A DNA stretch of 42,663 bases from Chloroflexota bacterium (GCA_023381565.1 JAMCRR010000182.1:1-42663), one strand, 5' to 3'. Shown: positions 14,651 to 24,699, counted from the stretch's first letter. Numbers and translations: made by a program. The notes: generated from the letters alone by a model not told the origin.

Positions 14651-16291
14651 CCCTGCTGCCGCAGCGCAGAGGGTAGCCAGCGTTATCTGGCTGCTAAGAT
14701 AGAGCTGCACCCCTCCCAGGAAAAACGCTGCGAAGATGACGCCTCCTGTGAGGCGGTTTAATGAGTGCGTTAATCTAGATACCTGACGGTGTAATTCTGG
14801 GTCTCTTACTTCTAATTTACCCTGCTCAATTCGATTGAGCAGGTTTTCTGTTCTTGCGGGCAGGCTGACCAGGATACGCAGGATATTACCAATTTCATTC
14901 AAAATCGTCTGCAGGCGGCTCCCCTGTTCTGATTCGACCAGGCGTGTGGCATAGGGCGCTAGACCGCTCCAAAGATTGAAGTCGGGATACAGTCCGGTGC
15001 ACATCCCGGATAGGATGCTTACACATCGACCCAACAGGATCAGATTTTCAGGTACCTGGAAAGGCATTTCATAGATTAAATCCCGAAATTCTTGAGCAAA
15101 TTTGAGGGCCTCTTCCCGGTGGATATCCATCATTTCGGGGGTGGTCTTTCCCCAGAACTGGTCGAACATGCGTGCGCCGGCCCTTTCGAGCAGATCCAGG
15201 TCGGCGGTTGGCAGAAGGACACCCAATTTCTTTTCGGCATTGACCAACCGGCTGGCGTCTTGTGTCCCAACGGAGATGAGCATTTCACGCAGGCCGGCAA
15301 ACTGGTCGGATAAAACACGCCCAACCATGCCAAAATCCACGAAGACCAGCTGCCACGAAACCCTCTCTGGCTCTTCGGTCTCCCCCGCGACCGGCATGAC
15401 AAATAAGTTGCCTGGATGAGGATCGGCATGAAAAAAGCGATCTTCAAAGATTTGCTTCAGATAGGTATCGAATAGCCGTTCGGCGACTTCTTTTCGATCG
15501 ATACCGGCGGCTTCGATCGCGGCATAATCCGTGATCTTGATCGACCAGACATCCTCGAGGGTTAAGACACAGCGAGTGGTGTAATCCCAATAAACCTGCG
15601 GAACGCAGATATCTTTGCGGTCGCGAAAATTCGTGGCGAAGGTTTCAGCGTTTTTTCCTTCGGTCAAATAATCGATTTCTTCGTGCAGGGAATGGCTGAA
15701 CTCCTCCAATAGGCTGGGCACATGGGCGCGCTTTCTAATGGGGGGGTAACGCTGGATCCAACCCCCCACCACGCGTAATGCGGCCAGATCTGTTTCGACG
15801 ATATCCTGGATATCTGGCCGTTGGATCTTTACCACCACGGAGGCAAGCGACGGCTCAGTATCTGGCTGCGCTCCGGGTAGACGGATCCTGGCGCGATGGA
15901 CCTGACCGATCGAGGCTGAGGCCAAAGGAGTAGATGAAAATTCGGCATATTTCGCCGTGATAGGCATCCCGAATTCTGCTTCGACGACTCTCCGTACCGT
16001 ATCGAATGGTTCAGGTTGGACTTCATCCTGCAGTCCGGATAGCTCATTGGTAATCTCGACTGGCAGCACATCCAACCGCGCAGATAAGAATTGCCCGACT
16101 TTGATCAGCACCCCGCCCATATCGATTGCCAGAACGCGGTAGCGCGCGGCGACCTTTCTGAGCCGGCCAGGTCGTGTGCGTCTTGCCCATCCGCGCAAGC
16201 CAAAACGGGGCAGGATGATATCCCACCAGATAAAGCTCGATATGACGCCAGCGAAGAACCACAATATTCTGCGATAACGGTGTCGATACAT
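14618..16291 (-). CDS. ABC1/AarF/UbiB family atypical kinase-like protein
   Basis: A 557-residue membrane-associated protein with the ABC1 fold. The family-specific N-terminal LIKVGQFLSARLD carries the KxGQ motif that occupies the active site. Later come ASASIGQVHRA (the Ala-rich nucleotide loop), VVVKIQRP (ATP-binding Lys), FHADPHPGNLF (catalytic loop) and FVDFGM (metal-binding DFG). The N-terminus has a hydrophobic stretch, and two hydrophobic C-terminal helices (about 510-555) anchor it in the membrane. Relatives support isoprenoid quinone synthesis or lipid homeostasis through ATPase activity. No quinone genes are nearby, so ubiB is not assigned. It follows the MFS gene by 62 bases. Confidence 0.92.
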   Translation of the reverse strand: MYRHRYRRILWFFAGVISSFIWWDIILPRFGLRGWARRTRPGRLRKVAARYRVLAIDMGGVLIKVGQFLSARLDVLPVEITNELSGLQDEVQPEPFDTVRRVVEAEFGMPITAKYAEFSSTPLASASIGQVHRARIRLPGAQPDTEPSLASVVVKIQRPDIQDIVETDLAALRVVGGWIQRYPPIRKRAHVPSLLEEFSHSLHEEIDYLTEGKNAETFATNFRDRKDICVPQVYWDYTTRCVLTLEDVWSIKITDYAAIEAAGIDRKEVAERLFDTYLKQIFEDRFFHADPHPGNLFVMPVAGETEEPERVSWQLVFVDFGMVGRVLSDQFAGLREMLISVGTQDASRLVNAEKKLGVLLPTADLDLLERAGARMFDQFWGKTTPEMMDIHREEALKFAQEFRDLIYEMPFQVPENLILLGRCVSILSGMCTGLYPDFNLWSGLAPYATRLVESEQGSRLQTILNEIGNILRILVSLPARTENLLNRIEQGKLEVRDPELHRQVSRLTHSLNRLTGGVIFAAFFLGGVQLYLSSQITLATLCAAAAGLILIWLLVRS

Positions 16292-16353
16292 GTTTGATTT
16301 TGAATGGCCTCTTTTTCAATTTCCCCGAATAGTCCGATGCATTTACTAGCAGC

Positions 16354-17661
16354 TTACTCTTTATTATCCTCCATAATGGCGGGATAGACCTCATTTTCTC
16401 GCCCACCAATCGCTTCACCCATCTTGAGCACAGAAAATGTAGCAAGCCCATGCGCCAGGAGGGTAATCACGAGCAGTGTGGGGAACCCGAAAATTGCGAT
16501 GACCAATCCACTTAGAGCGGTACTTAATAAGATCGCCCCGGTGAAGGAGTTGGAAAAACCCAGGTACAGCGACCGTTTAGCAACTGGCGCCAGGTCAAGC
16601 AGCAGGCTATTTCCAGATACCCCAATCCCGGTGACGCGGATTCCCGAGAGAAAGAAGACAGGCACCAGCCAATAAGATGCCTGAGTTCCTGATAGGCCAA
16701 TCATGCTTCCGAATATGACCATTAGAAGCACAAACGAAGACATTATGAGCCCTGCCAGGGCGGCAATCAGCATGATTCTGCGGTTTCCCCATTTGGGGGA
16801 CATCTTTCCAAAGAGCAAATTCATCGCCAAATTTGTCGCCGTATAGACGGTCAGGTATACTCCAATCATCGCTTTCGGACCGCCAAGCTGCTGCTGAACA
16901 TAGACGGCAAAGAAAGGGGTAGCCGAACCCGCGACTGTGAGCATGGATTGCAAAGAGAGAAAGTGCCTGAAATTTGGATCTTCCCTCAAGATTCCCGGGA
17001 TGCGTTTGAGCTGTGCAGACAGAGAGGCTTTGGGAAGGATGGTCGAGGGTCTTTCCTCGTGGATGGTATTGAACATGAGTAAAGATGCCGATCCGGCGAC
17101 CAGATAGATCGTACTGATTACGCCGAAGTTAGCAGGGAACTTGAGCGGGCTTTGATTGTCGAGTAAGAACCGAACGAGCACACTTCCGCCAACCCCCACC
17201 AATCCCCCCAGGCCCAGACGCAAGGCAAAGAATTCCGCCCGCCGCGTTGGAGGGATCGTTTTACCGACCACCTCGAGAAAAGACAACCCGCTTAAGCCAG
17301 AGGCCAGCGCAGCAATTCCATAAGCCAGAAAAAATGTGATCAGCAGCCAATGCGCATCTTGCACGAAGTTGATGCTGATGAAGAGCAAAAACCATGCGCC
17401 TATACGCACGTACGAGGTTTGCTGATACAGCCGGATCTTCTTCGATTGGTTTTGAAGATAGCCCGAAACCCAAATCTGGGGAATTGCCCAACCACCATCT
17501 CGCAGGGGACCGACCAACCCGAGCAGAATCGGCGAGCTGGTCAGGTTGCTCAAAAAAGCAACCAGGACCAGCGTCGGGTCCATAACTGTTTCAGCAAAAT
17601 TGTTTAAAACACCGTTGAGAACGCCTAAACGGAAATTACGTTGTGCCGGTGTGAGCTGCAT
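16354..17661 (-). CDS. Major facilitator superfamily transporter
   Basis: A 435-residue protein with about 12 hydrophobic segments in two halves separated by a hydrophilic loop near residues 190-225. It lacks the classic sugar or drug signature motifs, but the FFALRLGLGGLVGVGGS and YLVPVFFLSGIRVTG-like helices fit the MFS fold. Substrate is unknown. It lies between the site-2 protease and AarF-like genes on the same strand, with gaps of 81 and 62 bases, so all three may form one unit. No Shine-Dalgarno precedes the ATG, whereas a TGATAATAT lies about ten bases upstream, which would allow a near-leaderless transcript. Confidence 0.85.
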   Translation of the reverse strand: MQLTPAQRNFRLGVLNGVLNNFAETVMDPTLVLVAFLSNLTSSPILLGLVGPLRDGGWAIPQIWVSGYLQNQSKKIRLYQQTSYVRIGAWFLLFISINFVQDAHWLLITFFLAYGIAALASGLSGLSFLEVVGKTIPPTRRAEFFALRLGLGGLVGVGGSVLVRFLLDNQSPLKFPANFGVISTIYLVAGSASLLMFNTIHEERPSTILPKASLSAQLKRIPGILREDPNFRHFLSLQSMLTVAGSATPFFAVYVQQQLGGPKAMIGVYLTVYTATNLAMNLLFGKMSPKWGNRRIMLIAALAGLIMSSFVLLMVIFGSMIGLSGTQASYWLVPVFFLSGIRVTGIGVSGNSLLLDLAPVAKRSLYLGFSNSFTGAILLSTALSGLVIAIFGFPTLLVITLLAHGLATFSVLKMGEAIGGRENEVYPAIMEDNKE

Positions 17662-17742
17662 ATAGAAATATTATCATAAATCCGCAGCCGGTTCAGGTAT
17701 AAGAAGCGCCTGAATTCGCTGGCGGATTACCCGAGACAGCGC

Positions 17743-18945
17743 TTATTCATTGGTTCGGATGTGCGAAGGGGTGTTGGACTGCAGTTGCAGCCAGCGCATG
17801 ATATCCTGGCGGCGAATAATCCCCACGTATAGCCCATCTTGTATGACCGGCATCTGGCGGACATCTTTCTCGGACAGGCGTTCCATCACCACGCTGAGAT
17901 CTTCAATTGGCGAGGTGACGCTCAGCTTATCACGAGGGGTCATGACGCTTTCGACTCTGGTCCGGTCCCATTGTTCTCGAGGAACTTTGCGGACGTCTTC
18001 CAGGCTGACCAGACCAACCAGATCGTTCTCGCTGATCACCGGGAAAGAACGCTCGTCCGTCGCCATGATATAGTGATCAACCAGGTCTTGAATATACAAA
18101 TCAGGTGGCACGGTACGCACATTCGTGCGCATCAGGCGAGAAACTGGGATCCCCTCGAGTAGATTCTGAATGACAACGCGCTCGTAGCTTTGGGTGGCAG
18201 CATTCATCAAGAACCAGCCGATAATCGCCAACCAGACCCCGCTGATCAGCCCTGTTCCGAGGATGGGGATTTGTAGCCCAAAGACCATGGAAATCCCCAG
18301 GATAATGAAAACCCAGGCAATCAGTTGGCCTACCCGTGTTGCCCACCTTGTAGCCAGGCGTAAATTACCTGTCGCTCCCCAAAGCAAGGAACGCAGAACC
18401 CTCCCTCCGTCAAGGGGGAACCCAGGAACCATATTGAAAACACCCAGAATAATGTTGATGGGTCCCAACCAAAACAGCAGCGTTGAGATGGGATTCAAGT
18501 CTGAAATTGCAGTAAGGGGATTTCCCAATGAAGGGATGATGATAAAACCGCTCAGCGCATCGCCAAGAAACAGGAAGAAGATGCCCAGGATCACACTGAT
18601 TAAGGGACCGACGATCGCCATCAAAAATTCAGTCCATGGAGAAGTGGGCTCTCTCTGAATATTGGATACGCCGCCAAATAAGAACAAGGTGATACGGCGT
18701 ACAGGCAAACCGCGGGCCAGGGCGACCACAGAATGGGCTAGTTCATGGACAAGCACAGATGCGAAAAATAAAATGGAGGCGAGGATTGCAACACTCCAGG
18801 TCAACCCAGGCTGCCATTCGGGGTGGACGCTTGGGAATATGCCTACAGCCAGATTCCAGGTAACCAGGAGGAAAATAAATATCCAGCTCCAATCAATATT
18901 AATATTGATGCCAAATATTTTTCCGAGATTAATTCCACTGTTCAT
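17743..18945 (-). CDS. Site-2 protease family (M50) metallopeptidase with CBS pair
   Basis: A 400-residue membrane-embedded zinc protease. Residues 1-230 hold about six hydrophobic helices with the active site VHELAHS (His67, Glu68, His71) and the distal ligand motif NMVPGFPLDGGRVLRS. Residues about 265-390 form two CBS repeats, often adenine-nucleotide sensors. This is the group of S2P homologues with C-terminal CBS domains (SpoIVFB-like layout) that cut transmembrane substrates within the bilayer. The substrate is unknown; anti-sigma factors are common targets in other bacteria, but none is nearby. A GGGGGAG precedes the ATG. It is divergent from the lipoprotein gene. Confidence 0.94.
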   Translation of the reverse strand: MNSGINLGKIFGININIDWSWIFIFLLVTWNLAVGIFPSVHPEWQPGLTWSVAILASILFFASVLVHELAHSVVALARGLPVRRITLFLFGGVSNIQREPTSPWTEFLMAIVGPLISVILGIFFLFLGDALSGFIIIPSLGNPLTAISDLNPISTLLFWLGPINIILGVFNMVPGFPLDGGRVLRSLLWGATGNLRLATRWATRVGQLIAWVFIILGISMVFGLQIPILGTGLISGVWLAIIGWFLMNAATQSYERVVIQNLLEGIPVSRLMRTNVRTVPPDLYIQDLVDHYIMATDERSFPVISENDLVGLVSLEDVRKVPREQWDRTRVESVMTPRDKLSVTSPIEDLSVVMERLSEKDVRQMPVIQDGLYVGIIRRQDIMRWLQLQSNTPSHIRTNE

Positions 18946-19067
18946 TTCGCTCCCCCGCCACCCTCATGAATGATTAAGGTGATTCTACTATAGTTTTAAT
19001 GAATTCCCGGTGAAACGATGCCCGGCGCCCCACCTCCGGTGCCTCAAACCCGATTCTTGCCATCTAA

Positions 19068-19076
19068 TGCTACAAT
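19068..19076 (+). promoter_or_regulatory. Extended -10 promoter of the lipoprotein gene
   Basis: TGCTACAAT matches the extended -10 pattern seen repeatedly in this window. No -35 is evident. Initiation would be near 19083, about 32 bases before the GTG start. Confidence 0.35.
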
Positions 19077-19114
19077 TTGGTAGTCCGATTTGAAATAATG
19101 GAGGGAAATGTTCC

Positions 19115-19840
19115 GTGAAAACCTCGCGGCAGGTGCGCTCGTGTGTAACCGCCCTATCAATCGTATTGTGTTTGTTCACCTTGGCTTCGTGCAGCGAGAT
19201 TTCTCCCATAGTCTTCCTCCCTACCCTTACGATGCCGGCGCCGCTAACGCCTGCCCCGACCCAGCCCCCCACAGCCACACCGAATCCTGCAGATTTTTTG
19301 TATTTCGACAATTTTCAAGATCCTGCCTCAGGATGGTGGGTGGAAGAGAATGAGGATGCTTCCTTTGCATACGATGATGGATACTACACCATCCGGTCAA
19401 AGAAGAAGGAAATCATGCAATGGAGCATTCCAGGGCAGCAGTTCGCCGATGCTTCGATCCAGGTCGAAACAATTCAGGTAGAAGGACCATCCAACGACAA
19501 TACCAGCTTCGGTATTCTTTGCCGCGCTCAATCGAATGGAGATGGTTACGCCCTGCGTGTCAGTGCGGATGGTTATTATTCGATCTTTCTGGTTAAAGGC
19601 GACGATTTTACCCCGCTTATCGCTTGGACTGAATCCTCTTATGTCAGGCAGGGAAACCAGATCAACCAGTTGAAGGCTATATGCAGTGGGTCAGACTTGA
19701 GCCTGTATGCCAATGGCGAATTATTAGGGACCGTCCGAGATGAGACCTTTCCCACAGGAGATGTTGGTCTGGCTGCAACCACCTATGAAGATTCGCCCGT
19801 CGAGGTGCGCTACGACAATTTTCGAGTCGATCTACCGTAA
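19115..19840 (+). CDS. Lipoprotein with a beta-sandwich (LamG/DUF1080-like) domain
   Basis: A 241-residue exported lipoprotein. The signal peptide ends in a lipobox LASC (Cys27), followed by a Thr/Pro-rich spacer (about 38-58). The remainder is a beta-rich domain of about 180 residues beginning YFDNFQDPASGWWVEE and ending VRYDNFRVDL, a pattern seen in concanavalin-like domains of the DUF1080 type. It probably binds sugar or another ligand at the cell surface; no catalytic residues are apparent. The GTG start is supported by GGAGGG about ten bases upstream. It is monocistronic. Confidence 0.82.
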   Translation: MKTSRQVRSCVTALSIVLCLFTLASCSEISPIVFLPTLTMPAPLTPAPTQPPTATPNPADFLYFDNFQDPASGWWVEENEDASFAYDDGYYTIRSKKKEIMQWSIPGQQFADASIQVETIQVEGPSNDNTSFGILCRAQSNGDGYALRVSADGYYSIFLVKGDDFTPLIAWTESSYVRQGNQINQLKAICSGSDLSLYANGELLGTVRDETFPTGDVGLAATTYEDSPVEVRYDNFRVDLP

Positions 19841-20007
19841 TCTGCACCAATACTCAAACCTGCCCATTGCTGCAGAGCAGCGGGGTTATATCGAATGAAA
19901 GGGGTTGGGGTAAATCGTGTGGGTTCCCAGTTTGATATTCGTAGAATCTGGCGCGATAATTACTGCATGATGAGCATATTGAGTAACCGGGTGTCACCTT
20001 TCAACTC

Positions 20008-20037
20008 TTGACATGTCGATGCACTTTAACATTTAAT
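20008..20037 (+). promoter_or_regulatory. Promoter of the cfa-htpG unit
   Basis: A perfect TTGACA (20008-20013) is followed after 18 bases by TTTAAT (20032-20037). The leader would be about 35 bases with a GGGAGG ribosome site. Confidence 0.45.
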
Positions 20038-20077
20038 TACCAAAAGCGATAGATTTTTCACCAAAGGGAGGTATTTT

Positions 20078-21457
20078 ATGGCGCAGTCTCTATCTGCTGG
20101 GTCTGAAAGTCGTGAATATAAGTATGCAAACGCGTTTCTTGCAGAAATATTTCCTGGAGAACGCCCGTATTCGGTTGTTCTCGGAAATGAGATCGTTCTA
20201 CCCGCAACCGTTTCCGAGAAATTCCGCCTGATTTTCAGGGATGCGAGTATCCTGCGGCGGATTTTCGCTCCTCCTCTCGAGCTATCTTTAGGGGAAGCGT
20301 ATATCTATGGAGATTTTGATATCCAGGGGGATATCTATTCTGTTTTTCCCTTACTCGACCAGGTTGCTGCACAGTTTTCTTCCGTCAGTAAGTTGATCAG
20401 GATACTGCGGGATTACCTTTCGCTGCCGGCTACGGGTCGAAGAGATTATTACGGCCGAGGTCCCCTCGAATTGCACGGAAGAGTGCACTCGATCGAGCGG
20501 GACCGCACCGCAGTCCAGTATCATTATGACGTTGGAAATGATTTATACGTTCTTTTCCTGGACCGGGCCATGCAATACTCATGCGGGTATTTTCCTGACG
20601 GAAATGAAGATTTGGATACTGCTCAAGAAAAGAAACTGGAGCATATCTGCCGGAAGCTGAGGCTTAAGCCCGGCGACCGCCTGCTGGACATCGGTTGTGG
20701 TTGGGGAGGTCTCGTCCGCTATGCTGCCAGGAATTACGGCGTACAGGCGACGGGCGTTACCCTGAGTAAGAAACAAGCCGAGATGGGCAACCAGTTGATC
20801 AAAGAAGAGGGGTTAGAAGGAAAAGCAGCGATCAAACTGGAGGATTATCGAGAGCTCAAATCGGAGTCTTTTGATAAAATTGTCAGCGTCGGCATGTTCG
20901 AGCATGTTGGGCGCAGCCACCTCCCCGAATATTTCTCACACGCCTACCGCCTGCTGGAACCCGGTGGCCTCTTTCTCAACCACGGAATCTCGACGCGTTC
21001 CCTGCCGGTGGATTTTCCCGAAATTCGCCGCAGAACCCTTCCGGAAAAGCGCCGACGAAAAATCTTCGACCTCAATAAATGGGCAAATTCCAAGATCCTG
21101 GGGGTGGGGACCTTCAGCCAGAAGTACGTCTTCCCGGATGGCGAGCTGGTAATGGTCAGCGATGCGGGGCTTTTTGGGGAGGCAGCCGGGTTAGAAGTGC
21201 GCGACGTGGAAAACCTGCGCGAGCATTATACTCTCACCATTCGGAATTGGATCAACCGCCTGGAGATGCACCGGCAGGAGGCTGAGCGCGTTTCTTCTGC
21301 GGTGACTTACCGGACCTGGCGGTTATACCTGGCTTCGTCTGTCTATGGGTTTGAGAGCGGGCAGATCAGCGTGAACCAGACGCTGTTCTCCAAATCCACA
21401 GCCGGCAAGAGCAGGCTTCCGATGAGCCGTTCAGACTTGTACATTGACCATGGATGA
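20078..21457 (+). CDS. cfa: Cyclopropane-fatty-acyl-phospholipid synthase
   Basis: A 459-residue SAM-dependent enzyme that adds a methylene bridge to unsaturated acyl chains of membrane phospholipids. The N-terminal domain (about 1-125) is the variable lipid-binding part. The catalytic domain starts at VQYHYDVGNDLYVLFLD and contains YSCGYF, the SAM-binding LLDIGCGWGGLVRYAA and SVGMFEHVG, all standard for the family. It is longer than the E. coli enzyme, mainly at the N-terminus, like SAM-dependent lipid methyltransferases that modify mid-chain positions, so a methylating activity is also possible. Its stop codon lies inside the start of htpG. GGGAGG lies about eight bases before the ATG. Confidence 0.92.
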   Translation: MAQSLSAGSESREYKYANAFLAEIFPGERPYSVVLGNEIVLPATVSEKFRLIFRDASILRRIFAPPLELSLGEAYIYGDFDIQGDIYSVFPLLDQVAAQFSSVSKLIRILRDYLSLPATGRRDYYGRGPLELHGRVHSIERDRTAVQYHYDVGNDLYVLFLDRAMQYSCGYFPDGNEDLDTAQEKKLEHICRKLRLKPGDRLLDIGCGWGGLVRYAARNYGVQATGVTLSKKQAEMGNQLIKEEGLEGKAAIKLEDYRELKSESFDKIVSVGMFEHVGRSHLPEYFSHAYRLLEPGGLFLNHGISTRSLPVDFPEIRRRTLPEKRRRKIFDLNKWANSKILGVGTFSQKYVFPDGELVMVSDAGLFGEAAGLEVRDVENLREHYTLTIRNWINRLEMHRQEAERVSSAVTYRTWRLYLASSVYGFESGQISVNQTLFSKSTAGKSRLPMSRSDLYIDHG

Positions 21458-23330
21458 GAATATTCAATCGCAAACCCCTCCTGTAAATTTTAAGGCGGAA
21501 ACCCGCCAACTGCTCAACATCCTGATCCACTCACTCTACACCGAGCGTGAGATCTTTCTGCGCGAGCTGATCTCCAACGCATCCGATGCGCTCACCCGGA
21601 TTGAATTTGAGATGTTGACCAACCGGGACGTCCTTGATCCGGGTGCAGAGCTGTGTGTCCGGATTGTGTTCGATCCAGATGCCCACACATTAACCATCAA
21701 AGACAGTGGGATCGGCATGACCGCCGGAGAACTGGCGAATAACCTGGGCACGATCGCCCATTCGGGGGCGCGCGCTTTCCTCGATGCCGTTCAATCTGGC
21801 GACAGCCGCCTTTCTCAGATGATTGGGCAATTCGGTGTGGGATTTTATTCAGCCTTTATGGTTGCCGATTGGATCCGGGTGACTTCGCGCTCATACCAGC
21901 CCGAGGTTCCGGCAGCCTCCTGGTTTTCACGGGGAGAGGAGACCTTTTCCATCGATCCGGCTGAAAAAGCTGACCGGGGGACAGAAGTGGTCTTGCATAT
22001 CAAAGACGATGCCCTCGAATTTTTGCAAGAATCCCGTCTGAAAGAGGTAATCAAGAAACACTCTGATTTCATCGCGTATCCCATTTATCTGGGTGAACAG
22101 AATGAACAAATCAACCGCCAGACGGCTCTCTGGCGTCAAAACCCTCGCCAGGTGGATGAGAAAGAATATACCGAGTTTTATAAGCAGCTTACACTGGATG
22201 TAGAGGAGCCGCTCGCTCATGCACACCTGGTAGTGGATGCCCCGGTGCAGATGTACGCCCTGCTTTTCATACCAGCTCAATTGGAACGGGGAATTTTCTC
22301 CCCTCGCAAAGAGAATGGCCTGAAGCTTTACTCGCGCAAGATCTTGATTCAAGAATACAGCCGCGAGTTGCTACCTGAATATTTTAAATTTGTCGAAGGA
22401 GTGGTCGATTCGGAAGACCTTCCCCTGAATATTTCACGTGAGTCGGTCCAATCGAACAGAGTTGTTGCTCAGATCAAGAAGCTGCTTGCCTCAAAGTTGG
22501 TTGAGACGTTCAAGAAGCTTGCGGAGGAGAAACCCGAAAAATACATCCAATTCTGGGAAGCTTTTGGGTCTCAGATCAAACAGGGGATTGTGGTCGAACA
22601 GGCGGAGGTGGATGCTCTTCATCCATTACTGCGTTTCCGAACCACCACCTCGCTTGACGAGTGGTCGTCGCTAGACGATTACTTGGGGCGGTTTAAGCCC
22701 GAACAGGAGGCAATCTATTATCTTCTGGGAGATGATCCTCGCTCGCTGATCCACAGCCCGCACCTGGATTATTACCGCAAACATGAGTTAGAGGTCCTGC
22801 TCCTGACAGACCCGCTAGATTCCTTTATCTTATTGCGGCTTACCAAATATAAAGATCACCCCCTGGAAAACGCAGCGACGGCCGCGCTGAAACCAAATGA
22901 AAAAGAAGAAGAAGAATTACAAAGCCGGCTTACAGGAGATGAAACTGGCGATCTCCTCGCCAGGTTTAAACAGCAGCTCGGTGATCGGGTCAGTGATGTG
23001 CGTATGACTCAAAGATTGATCGATTCTCCCGCGCGCCTGGTCGATCCCGAAGGCTCAATTAATCCGGAAATGCAAAGGGTCTACCGACTTTTGGATAAGG
23101 ACTTTGAGGTGCCCAAAAAGATCCTTGAACTAAATCCAAACCACCCGATCTTAATCCACCTGAAAGACCAGCCAAAAGAAGATCCGATCAACGCCCTGGT
23201 CATCGAACAAGTATACGAGAATGCGCTCCTCATCGAGGGGCTGCACCCAGATCCAGCAGGGATGATTGAGCGAATTCAAATGATCATGGAGGCAGCCCTT
23301 GCCCACTCAGGTCAAGGGTCGAATACCTGA
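21450..23330 (+). CDS. htpG: HSP90-family chaperone HtpG
   Basis: A 626-residue cytosolic ATP-dependent chaperone. The N-terminal GHKL ATPase carries FLRELISNASDAL (catalytic Glu and Asn), DSGIGM, GTIAHSGARAFL and GQFGVGFYSAFMVAD. The middle domain has LPLNISRESVQ, the conserved site with the catalytic-loop Arg. The C-terminal dimerisation domain is present. The start is the ATG at 21450, eight bases inside the cfa gene; an upstream in-frame TTG at 21444 is less likely. The overlap implies co-transcription and possibly coupling with cfa, linking membrane modification to stress chaperoning. I see no CIRCE-type repeat. Confidence 0.96.
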   Translation: MDENIQSQTPPVNFKAETRQLLNILIHSLYTEREIFLRELISNASDALTRIEFEMLTNRDVLDPGAELCVRIVFDPDAHTLTIKDSGIGMTAGELANNLGTIAHSGARAFLDAVQSGDSRLSQMIGQFGVGFYSAFMVADWIRVTSRSYQPEVPAASWFSRGEETFSIDPAEKADRGTEVVLHIKDDALEFLQESRLKEVIKKHSDFIAYPIYLGEQNEQINRQTALWRQNPRQVDEKEYTEFYKQLTLDVEEPLAHAHLVVDAPVQMYALLFIPAQLERGIFSPRKENGLKLYSRKILIQEYSRELLPEYFKFVEGVVDSEDLPLNISRESVQSNRVVAQIKKLLASKLVETFKKLAEEKPEKYIQFWEAFGSQIKQGIVVEQAEVDALHPLLRFRTTTSLDEWSSLDDYLGRFKPEQEAIYYLLGDDPRSLIHSPHLDYYRKHELEVLLLTDPLDSFILLRLTKYKDHPLENAATAALKPNEKEEEELQSRLTGDETGDLLARFKQQLGDRVSDVRMTQRLIDSPARLVDPEGSINPEMQRVYRLLDKDFEVPKKILELNPNHPILIHLKDQPKEDPINALVIEQVYENALLIEGLHPDPAGMIERIQMIMEAALAHSGQGSNT

Positions 23331-23424
23331 TCTCAATTTTAGTTAATTGCCGTTTTGGACCGGATTGGTAATATAATAATTTTGATAGACTTTTTAGTGA
23401 AGATTATATTAAGGGTAGTAAAGT

Positions 23425-24699
23425 ATGGCTCGCATGTCACCGCCGGAAAATCCTGAGTGGACCGCACGGCGGATTGCCCTGGCAACCCTGGTTGTTCTGG
23501 GTGTCGCGGTTAGTTTTTGGCTCCTGCTTCGTTTCCGTCTGGTACTATTCAGCCTGTTTGAGGCAGTTGTGTTCGGCACAGTGATCAGCCCCCTGGTCGG
23601 CTGGTTTGAGCGGCGCGGCTTGAGCCGAACGGTCAGCATCGGATTAACCTTCCTGGTTATTCTGTCATTCACAGGTGGATTTTTCTTCCTGGCTGCTCCT
23701 TTGGTGATCAACCAGTTCGGAACGGTGATCGATACCCTGAGGAATTTTTATCAAAACCTGCGTCACTATCTCCTGACTTCCGACAGCCTCCTTATTCAGC
23801 GCCTGGCCCTGCTCCTACCGTTGCAAATCGTGGTTGCGGTTCCCGGATCAACCACCGGTCTTCAGGCGCTGGGCACTGTTTCTCAGGTGTTAGGAATTAT
23901 CAACAGTTTTGGCAGCGGGTTGTTCGCAGCCATTTCCGTGCTCTTGCTGACTTTTTATTGGATCTTGGATCGCGAGAAGACGGTTATTTCGGTGCTGAAA
24001 TTCGTCCCAGAGAACCGCCGCGCCTTTGTCCGCAGCTTGTATCTTTCCGCAGAATCTCGGGTAGGTGCATTTCTGCGCGGGGTCGCTCTCCTGGCATTAA
24101 CCGTCGCTCTGATGGCTCTGGTCGGCTACCTGATTATCGGGTTGCCACACGCCTTCATCCTGGGCTTGATCGCGGGCGTCCTGGAGGTTGTGCCGATTAT
24201 CGGCCCGATCCTGGGAGCGATTCCGGCGATTGCAGTATCTCTCTCCGCTGCTCCAGAAAAACTCCTGGCGGTGATAATCGTCTACATCGTTATCCAGATC
24301 GTCGAGAATAACATCCTGGTTCCGAGGATCATGAACCGCTCGGTAGGGGTCAGCCCTGTAGTGAGCCTGTTGGCCTTCGCGGGATTCAGTTCTTTATTTG
24401 GTATTGCCGGTGCGTTGCTGGCCATACCGATGGCCGTACTCATCCAAATCTTGCTCGACCGCTTGTTTCTGAGCCCAGAAGCATTATACCGGCCCGTCCC
24501 AAAAGGTAGAGATCGGGTTAGCGTTCTGCGTTATCAAGCCCAGGTGTTGGTTCAGGACGTACGCAAACGCGTAAGGGTAAAAGAGGGGGGAATGAATGAA
24601 GAAGCAGACCTGATCGAAGATGGAATTGAATCCATCGTAACCGACCTCGATTCCATCCTTTCTCGCGTCGAAGGGGTGCCGCAGGATGGTGAAAAATGA
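23425..24699 (+). CDS. AI-2E family transporter (first of two)
   Basis: A 424-residue membrane protein of the PerM/YdiK/TqsA (DUF20) family, with about eight hydrophobic helices. Typical features are EAVVFGTVISPLVGWFERRG near the N-terminus, LLTFYWILDRE in the middle and EVVPIIGPILGAIPA followed by NNILVPRIMNRSVGVSP near the C-terminal half. The 70-residue cytoplasmic tail is charged. Members are linked to autoinducer-2 export or to sodium/proton antiport; the actual substrate here is unknown. The stop overlaps the second copy by four bases (ATGA). The TATAAT at 23372-23377 is a plausible -10. Confidence 0.9.
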   Translation: MARMSPPENPEWTARRIALATLVVLGVAVSFWLLLRFRLVLFSLFEAVVFGTVISPLVGWFERRGLSRTVSIGLTFLVILSFTGGFFFLAAPLVINQFGTVIDTLRNFYQNLRHYLLTSDSLLIQRLALLLPLQIVVAVPGSTTGLQALGTVSQVLGIINSFGSGLFAAISVLLLTFYWILDREKTVISVLKFVPENRRAFVRSLYLSAESRVGAFLRGVALLALTVALMALVGYLIIGLPHAFILGLIAGVLEVVPIIGPILGAIPAIAVSLSAAPEKLLAVIIVYIVIQIVENNILVPRIMNRSVGVSPVVSLLAFAGFSSLFGIAGALLAIPMAVLIQILLDRLFLSPEALYRPVPKGRDRVSVLRYQAQVLVQDVRKRVRVKEGGMNEEADLIEDGIESIVTDLDSILSRVEGVPQDGEK

